This document shows, one piece after another, positions 32,346 through 37,070 of a stretch of DNA of 37,070 bases. A model generated the notes under the pieces. That model was not told the DNA's origin. It saw nothing but the letters and a program-made list of their open reading frames with translations, and searched no databases. The stretch covers positions 1-37,070 of the forward strand of contig JASJBF010000049.1 in NCBI GenBank assembly GCA_030066685.1. The letters are read 5' to 3'. This DNA is from Kiloniellales bacterium. Its GTDB lineage: Bacteria; Pseudomonadota; Alphaproteobacteria; Kiloniellales; JAKSBE01. Each line of letters begins with the position of its first letter. The stretch's first letter is position 1. The position numbers were made by a program, and so were the translations under genes.

Positions 32346-33530
32346 TCAGGGCCTGGGCACCTCGGCCAGGAGCCGCCGGAACCTCGGCTCCGCGCGTAGC
32401 GGATCGATGTCCCGGTCGTGGTCGGCCCAGGCGGCATGGGAGAATCCGGCCTCGACGACGCTCTCGAGGCAGTCCAGGGCCGGACCGATCTCGCCCGCTC
32501 GGGCGAGCCCGCAGACCAGGTAGAAATGGTGAGAGTCCGAGTCCTCGAGGAGGCCGAGGGCGGTCTCGATCCCCCTTTCGGCTTCGCCAATCTCGATCGA
32601 GATGCAGACCCGGTCGCAGAGCGCCCGGCGGTCTTCGGGACTCGCCTCCAGCCGCAGGTCGACCCGTCGCCGGGCCATGACCAGATCGGCGCGGCTGCGC
32701 GCCTCCTCCCCCAAGGCCCGCCGCGCCTTCGACGCCAGCGCGAGGGAATGGAAGTCGTCCGAGCGCAGCGTTGCCGCCCGCTCCAGGGCGGTCGCGGCGA
32801 TCCGGTAGTCGCCCCGGGCGAAGCAGGCCCGGCCCAGCAGGTAGTGGGTCTCCGGCAAATGCCGGTTGAGCCTCACCGCGCGGGCGAAGCTTTCGAGCCC
32901 CAGGTCGTCCTGGCCGGAGGCGGTCAGGGCGAGGCCGAGCGCGGCGTGGGCCTCGGGCGCGCCGGAGTCGTAGGCCACCGCCTGCCGGCCGCAGAGCAGC
33001 ATGCGCCCGCGGTCGCCTCCGGCGCGCCCGAAGTAGCGGTCCATGAAGAACAGGCACTTCGCCAGGCCCGCGCTGGCCAGCGCGTAGGTCGGATCGGCGT
33101 CGAGGATCCCGGCGAAGGCGGCCGCCGCCCGGGTCACGTTGCGCTCGCCGCCGCGAAAGAACAGCTCGCAGCCCTCGAGATAGGCGACGTAGTGGTCGAG
33201 GTCCTCGAAGCCGGCCGAGGACTCCGGCGCCAGAGGCTCGACCAGAAGCCGGTAGCCCGTCTTGTAGAGGGTCTCGATGTAGCGCGGCCGGCGCCTGTCG
33301 TCGCCCAGGGCCCTGCGCAGCTCGGCGACGGCGTGGGTCAGCACCTCCTCGCCGACGGTGACCTCGGGCCAGACCTCGTCCAGGAGCTCGCCGCGCGCCA
33401 GCACCCGGCCCCGGGCCTCGCAGAGCGCCACCAGCACCCGCATCGCCTTGGGCGTGAGCCGCACGACCTCGGAGCCGCGGCTGACCCGCCGCGTTTCCGG
33501 ATCGACCAGGCATTCTCCCAGGACATACAT
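32346..33530 (-). CDS. Winged-helix (OmpR/CadC-type) regulator with TPR-like C-terminal half
   Basis: This 394-residue protein starts at the ATG at 33530, with GGGGGA just upstream. Residues 1-98 form a Trans_reg_C winged helix: LVDPETRRVSRGSEVVRLTP, then ELLDEVWPEVTVGEEVLTHA, then VAELRRALGDDRRRPRYIET and LYKTGYRLL. Residues about 110-390 are helical repeats resembling TPRs, such as AHAALGLALTASGQDDLGLE and THYLLGRACFARGDYRIAAT. There is no transmembrane segment, unlike CadC, so it is a soluble regulator, perhaps acting through TPR-bound partners. Its targets are unknown; it is divergent from the marC segment. Confidence 0.85.
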   Translation of the reverse strand: MYVLGECLVDPETRRVSRGSEVVRLTPKAMRVLVALCEARGRVLARGELLDEVWPEVTVGEEVLTHAVAELRRALGDDRRRPRYIETLYKTGYRLLVEPLAPESSAGFEDLDHYVAYLEGCELFFRGGERNVTRAAAAFAGILDADPTYALASAGLAKCLFFMDRYFGRAGGDRGRMLLCGRQAVAYDSGAPEAHAALGLALTASGQDDLGLESFARAVRLNRHLPETHYLLGRACFARGDYRIAATALERAATLRSDDFHSLALASKARRALGEEARSRADLVMARRRVDLRLEASPEDRRALCDRVCISIEIGEAERGIETALGLLEDSDSHHFYLVCGLARAGEIGPALDCLESVVEAGFSHAAWADHDRDIDPLRAEPRFRRLLAEVPRP

Positions 33531-33642
33531 CGCTGTTCCCCCGAAGGCGCAGTCTAGCCGCATCCGGGCCCCGGCCAAGCCCAATTCGGGGGACTTCCAA
33601 GCGCTGCCGTGGCTTCCGATGGCGTGTCCCGGCGGGTGCCGG

Positions 33643-33687
33643 GCCGCTTCCTTGTGGCCGCGGTCGGCGATGTCGGCCATGATCGCG
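33643..33687 (-). pseudogene. 45-bp remnant of the ethylmalonyl-CoA mutase 3' end
   Basis: On the minus strand this stretch reads AIMADIADRGHKEAA, against AIMADIVDIVDRSHKEAA at the true C-terminus of the mutase at 35472. At the DNA level 43 of 45 bases match 35476-35529, with one 9-bp gap where the mutase gene has a tandem ACGATGTCG. Both copies have the same orientation, 1.8 kb apart. The copy has no stop codon of its own and no coding context. It lies in the gap between the TPR regulator and marC; nothing else is recognisable in 33531-33796. Confidence 0.75.
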
Positions 33688-33796
33688 CAGGGGCCTTGGT
33701 TCACGGAGCATGGATCGCCGCGAGTCCGGCCTCCGGCGACGGCGCGGCGCCCGACCGGCTCCGAGGCCCGCAGCACGGCAGGGGGGGAGCGATTCC

Positions 33797-34420
33797 ATGC
33801 CCATCGAGAACTACGTGAGGGACTTCGTCACGGTCTGGGTGGTGGTCGATCCGATCGGCACGGTTCCGGTCTTCATCGCCGTGACCGCCGCCCTCTCCGA
33901 CGGTCAAAGGCGCCGCGTGGCCCTCCGCGCGGCCCTGATCTCGGGCGCGGTTCTCCTCGCCTTCATCCTGGTCGGCCAGATCCTGCTCGAGGCCCTGGAC
34001 ATCTCCCTGGTCTCCTTTCAGATCGCCGGCGGGATTGTGCTCTTCCTTTTCGCCCTGCAGATGATCTTCGGACCGGGCAAGCCCGATACCGAGGTCGCCC
34101 AGGCGGAAGGCGAGGCGCATCCCCAAGACGTCGCCGTCTTCCCCCTGGCCGTCCCCTCCCTGGCCTCCCCGGGCGCCATGCTGGCGGTGGTCGTGCTGAC
34201 CGACAACAACCGCTACAGCATCCCGGAGCAGGCGGTGACGACGGGCCTGATGTTCCTGGTCATCCTGGCCGCGCTGCTGCTGATGCTGGGCGCCGGCTTC
34301 ATCAACCGCCTGATCGGCATTTCCGGCGCCAGCATCCTGAGCCGGGTGATGGGGCTGATCCTCGCCGCCGTCGCCGTCGACAACGTCCGCGACGCCCTCC
34401 TGCCCGCCCTCGCGACCTGA
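33797..34420 (+). CDS. MarC family membrane protein
   Basis: This 207-residue inner-membrane protein has six hydrophobic segments. The start ATG at 33797 follows GGGGGGGAG. The MarC signature lies near the N-terminus, VTVWVVVDPIGTVPVFIAV (11-29), and FQIAGGIVLFLFALQMIFG (about 74-92) is typical. A central cytoplasmic or loop stretch has VFPLAVPSLASPGAMLAVVV, another conserved feature. Despite the name, MarC is not established as a multidrug-resistance determinant, and its function is unknown. It lies between two copies of a mutase gene end, in a possibly inserted segment. Confidence 0.9.
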   Translation: MPIENYVRDFVTVWVVVDPIGTVPVFIAVTAALSDGQRRRVALRAALISGAVLLAFILVGQILLEALDISLVSFQIAGGIVLFLFALQMIFGPGKPDTEVAQAEGEAHPQDVAVFPLAVPSLASPGAMLAVVVLTDNNRYSIPEQAVTTGLMFLVILAALLLMLGAGFINRLIGISGASILSRVMGLILAAVAVDNVRDALLPALAT

Positions 34421-34735
34421 GCGGGGCGGCGGCAGCCGTCGAAGCGAAAGAGATTGTGCTACACGAAATGAGCGAGTCGTGTAGACTGAATTTCTAACCG
34501 TCGCCCCGGATCTGCGAGCCTGATCTCGGCGTCAGGCAGACACCGACCTCTTCCTCGATCCGGGACGCATTCTACTGAATCTGATGTGACAGGCAGTCGG
34601 CTCCGGCTCGGAGAGGCCGTGTGCGATGCCGATGCAATCGAGTCGTCGGCTGGAAAGGTATGAGAGAGGGCCCTGCCGGCCCATGCGTCCGGCTGGCTGA
34701 GCCCGCGAGCGCGCCTGCCAGAAAGGGAAGGAACG
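34421..34735. promoter_or_regulatory. Intergenic region with an 8-bp palindrome
   Basis: This 315-bp gap after marC contains CTACACGA-N10-TCGTGTAG at 34459-34484, followed by the AT-rich ACTGAATTTC. It may be a terminator-like structure for marC or an operator for the next gene. The first 22 bases, GCGGGGCGGCGGCAGCCGTC plus GA, also occur at 2027-2048. A GGGAAGGAACG site precedes the next ATG. No gene is visible inside. Confidence 0.4.
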
Positions 34736-35401
34736 ATGAAAATCAATCGTTTCCTTGGGTCGGCGCTCGTAATGCTGCTTCTCGCCGCGCCGGCGCTTCC
34801 GTCCCGCACGCTCGCCGCCGCCGACGAAGCCGCGTCCGTGAGCTTTGCGGGCGTGAAGGAATTCGACGCCGCCGGCGGTGGCGTCGTGGACGGCGCCACG
34901 ATCCTGCACCGCGGCGCGGAGGGTGTGGCCTATACCTTCAGCACCCGGGACCTGCAGCGGGCCGCGCCCTACACCAACTGGTGGGTGACCTTCAACAACC
35001 CCGAGGCCTGTACCACGCCCTGCGCCTGCAGCGACGTGGACTTCGAGAACGCCGCCGTCGACATCGGCGTGTTCTTGGCGACGGGCCGCGTTTCCAACGG
35101 CTTCGGGCAGGCGGAGTTCGCGGCCGAGATCGACTACGGCGAGCTGCCCGACGGCAGGGACCAGGTCCCCTTCGCCCCCGCCTTCGCCAGCCCGATCGAG
35201 CCCGGCGCCGAGATCCATCTCATCGTCCGGGCGCACGGCCCGAGGCTGTTCGGCGCCGCCCTCGAGGCGCAGCTGACACAGTTCAACGGCGGCTGCCCGC
35301 CCCATCCGGTGGATAGCCTCGACGGCTGCATCGACGTTCAGTTCAGCGTCCACCGCAGCCCGCAGTGCAAGGCCGGGGACGACGACGATGACGACGACTG
35401 A
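34736..35401 (+). CDS. Secreted protein of unknown function with poly-Asp C-terminus
   Basis: This 221-residue protein has a signal peptide (LGSALVMLLLAAPALPS, cleavage near TLAAA). Six or more cysteines lie in the mature part: EACTTPCACSDVDFE in the middle and GGCPPHPVDSLDGC near the end, plus a late Cys, so disulfides and periplasmic or extracellular location are likely. The phrases NWWVTFNNPEAC, then AEFAAEIDYGELPDG, then AEIHLIVRAHGPRLFG remind me of an unnamed family of exported bacterial proteins, but I cannot name a domain. The tail GDDDDDDD is strongly acidic and could bind calcium or other cations. Convergent with the mutase gene. Confidence 0.7.
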   Translation: MKINRFLGSALVMLLLAAPALPSRTLAAADEAASVSFAGVKEFDAAGGGVVDGATILHRGAEGVAYTFSTRDLQRAAPYTNWWVTFNNPEACTTPCACSDVDFENAAVDIGVFLATGRVSNGFGQAEFAAEIDYGELPDGRDQVPFAPAFASPIEPGAEIHLIVRAHGPRLFGAALEAQLTQFNGGCPPHPVDSLDGCIDVQFSVHRSPQCKAGDDDDDDD

Positions 35402-35471
35402 TCCGGATCCGCTCGACGGCGCCGCGACGAAGGGCGGCGGCGCTTAGCCCTCCCGCGCGCGACCAAGGGAT

Positions 35472-37070
35472 TCAGGCCGCTTCCTTGTGGCTGCGGTCGA
35501 CGATGTCGACGATGTCGGCCATGATCGCGGTCAGGTCGTAGTCCTTGGGGGTATAGACCGCGGCGATGCCGGCCTCGGCCAGCAGGGCGGCGTCCTCCGG
35601 CGGGATGATGCCGCCGGCGACCACCGGCAGCTCGCCCAGGCCCTGGGCGCGCAGGTGGCGGATGACCTCCTGCGCCAGGGGCACGTGGGAGCCGGAGAGG
35701 ATCGACAGGCCGACCACGTGGACGCCCTCCTCCAGGGCGGCGCCGGCGATCTGCGCCGGGGTCAGGCGGATGCCCTCGTAGACCACCTCGAAGCCGGCGT
35801 CGCGGGCGCGCACCGCGATCTGCTCGGCGCCGTTGGAATGGCCGTCCAGGCCCGGCTTGCCGACCAGCATCTTGAGCCGCCGGCCGAGCCGCTGGGAGAC
35901 CTCCTCGACCCGCCGGCGCACCGCGGCCAGGCCGGCGCCGTCGGCCCCCAGCCCGACCGCCCGGCCGACCCCGGTCGGCGCCCGGTACTCGCCCCAGATC
36001 CGGCGCAGCGCCTCGGTCCACTCGCCGGTGGTGACCCCGGCGTGGGCGCAGGCGATCGAGGGCTCCATGATGTTGCGGTCCTCCTTGGCGGCCGCGCCCA
36101 GGGCCTCCAGCGTCCGGCCGACCTCGGCCGTGTCGCGGGCCTCGCGCCAGGCCTGCAGCGCCGCGACCTGCTCGACCTCGACCGCCGGGTCGATGGTGAG
36201 AAAGTCGGCTTCCCCGGTGGTCAGCGGCGAAGGGGCGGTCTCGGTGTAGGCGTTGACCCCGACCACGACCTGCTCGCCGGCCTCGATGGCGGCCAGGCGC
36301 CGGGCGTTGCTCTCGACCAGGCGCTCCTTCATGTAGGAGGCTTCGACCGCCGCCACAGCGCCGCCCAGCTCCTCGATCCGGGCTAGCTCGGCCTCGGCCT
36401 CTTCGATCAGTTCGCCGACCTTGGTCTCGATCTCGGCCGAGCCCGCGAAGATGTCGCCGTACTCCAGCAAGTCGGTCTCCTCGGCGACGATTTGCTGCAG
36501 GCGCAGGGACCACTGCTGGTCCCAGGGCCGGGGCAGGCCCAGGGCCTCGTTCCAGGCCGGCAACTGCACCGCCCGGGCGCGGGCGTCCTTGGACAGGACC
36601 ACCGCCAGCATCTCCAGCAGGATGCGGTAGACGTTGTTCTCCGGCTGCTGCTCGGTCAGGCCGAGCGAGTTGACCTGGACGCCGTAGCGGAAGCGCCGGA
36701 ACTTGGGGTCCTCGACCCCGTAGCGGCCGGCGCAGATCTCGTCCCACATCCGGGTGAAGGCGCGCATCTTGCAGAGCTCGGTGATGAAGCGGACCCCGGC
36801 GTTGACGAAGAAGGAGATCCGCCCGACCACCTTGGGGAAGTCCTCGGGCGGAACCTGGCCGGCGGCGCGCACCGCGTCCAGAATCGCCTGGGCGTTGGCC
36901 AGAGCGAAGGCCAGCTCCTGGACCGGCGTCGCCCCGGCCTCCTGCAGGTGATAGGAGCAGACGTTGACCGGGTTCCACTTGGGGATCTCGCGGTAGGTGA
37001 AAGCGATCACGTCGGTGGTCAGCTTCATCGAGGGCTGCGGCGGGAAGACGTAGGTGCCGCGCGAGAGGTA
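35472..37070 (-). CDS. ecm: Ethylmalonyl-CoA mutase (MeaA-like), N-terminus outside the window
   Basis: 532 codons of a B12-dependent acyl-CoA mutase are visible; the frame is open at the right edge, so the start and roughly the first fifth are missing. The catalytic-domain remnants include YLSRGTYVFPPQPSMKLTTD, NPVNVCSYHLQEAGATPVQE and FFVNAGVRFITELCKMRAF. The C-terminal cobalamin domain begins after a linker and carries the lower-ligand motif KPGLDGHSNGAEQIA with the Asp-x-His-x-x-Gly pattern, then LSGSH and GGIIPPEDAALLAEAGI. This wording is nearer ethylmalonyl-CoA mutase (once called MeaA) than methylmalonyl-CoA mutase. The enzyme is a step of the ethylmalonyl-CoA pathway for acetyl-CoA assimilation in isocitrate-lyase-negative Alphaproteobacteria. 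Confidence 0.88.
   Translation of the reverse strand, partial: YLSRGTYVFPPQPSMKLTTDVIAFTYREIPKWNPVNVCSYHLQEAGATPVQELAFALANAQAILDAVRAAGQVPPEDFPKVVGRISFFVNAGVRFITELCKMRAFTRMWDEICAGRYGVEDPKFRRFRYGVQVNSLGLTEQQPENNVYRILLEMLAVVLSKDARARAVQLPAWNEALGLPRPWDQQWSLRLQQIVAEETDLLEYGDIFAGSAEIETKVGELIEEAEAELARIEELGGAVAAVEASYMKERLVESNARRLAAIEAGEQVVVGVNAYTETAPSPLTTGEADFLTIDPAVEVEQVAALQAWREARDTAEVGRTLEALGAAAKEDRNIMEPSIACAHAGVTTGEWTEALRRIWGEYRAPTGVGRAVGLGADGAGLAAVRRRVEEVSQRLGRRLKMLVGKPGLDGHSNGAEQIAVRARDAGFEVVYEGIRLTPAQIAGAALEEGVHVVGLSILSGSHVPLAQEVIRHLRAQGLGELPVVAGGIIPPEDAALLAEAGIAAVYTPKDYDLTAIMADIVDIVDRSHKEAA

Noticed and set aside
30652-33804. A 1050-residue minus-strand open frame
   Set aside because: It overlaps the LysR, membrane protein and TPR-regulator genes in other frames, is Arg/Pro/Gly-rich and has no family pattern; GC-rich codon bias produces such shadows.
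34421-34442. A 22-bp identity with 2027-2048 as a mobile-element end
   Set aside because: The match is short, built of GGC-rich low-complexity sequence, and the flanks share nothing further, so chance or biased composition is as likely.

Overview
The window is high-GC DNA with an alphaproteobacterial character. It carries a B12-dependent mutase that closely matches ethylmalonyl-CoA mutase, a tripartite TRAP transporter, a stand-alone GluQRS enzyme, a yceI/cytochrome b561 cluster, and two palindromic repeat families built on a CTTCGACAGGCTCA core or on CCCTCACCC-type arms. A Rhodospirillales-like marine or soil bacterium would fit. That placement is inference, because there is no rRNA or other decisive marker.

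Layout, left to right. Bases 1-114 hold the N-terminus of an IS110-type transposase and its folded leader. A DUF4139 protein (208-1635, minus) and a beta-helix lipoprotein (2118-3884) follow. A maleate-isomerase-like enzyme and a sulfotransferase form a plus-strand pair (4087-5645). Facing them is a minus-strand set of carboxylesterase, SMI1/KNR4 protein and FrhB-type iron-sulfur flavoprotein (8253 down to 5663). A WGR-like protein (8375-8911) is followed by two large palindromes and a complete IS5-family element (9070-9916). That element lies exactly at the stop codon of an AlkA-type DNA glycosylase. GluQRS, a serine hydrolase, a frameshifted second DUF4139 gene, a DUF1963 membrane-anchored protein, a PhoD-like phosphatase and a 2OG-Fe(II) oxygenase fill 10.8-19.9 kb.

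From 20.1 to 23.9 kb there is a TRAP transporter operon (dctP, dctQ, dctM) ending tail to tail with a TauD/TfdA dioxygenase. An ACT-domain protein is translationally coupled to a Nudix hydrolase (25.2-24.0 kb). A PLP-dependent decarboxylase follows, whose stop codon is supplied by a dispersed palindromic repeat. A RecF/OLD-like ATPase comes next, then the cluster yceI - cytochrome b561 - yceI with a divergent LysR regulator. A membrane protein, a winged-helix/TPR regulator, a MarC-family protein and an Asp-tailed secreted protein lead to the ethylmalonyl-CoA mutase, which runs off the right edge.

Most of the window is ordinary chromosomal metabolism, transport and regulation, and I see no CRISPR array, phage module or obvious defence island. 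The observations most worth following are: a 45-bp remnant of the mutase 3' end 1.8 kb away that brackets the marC segment as a direct repeat; the IS5 insertion that re-creates a stop codon; dispersed palindromes whose stems are kept by paired changes, one of which ends a coding sequence; and the possible guide-RNA leader of the IS110 element at the left edge.
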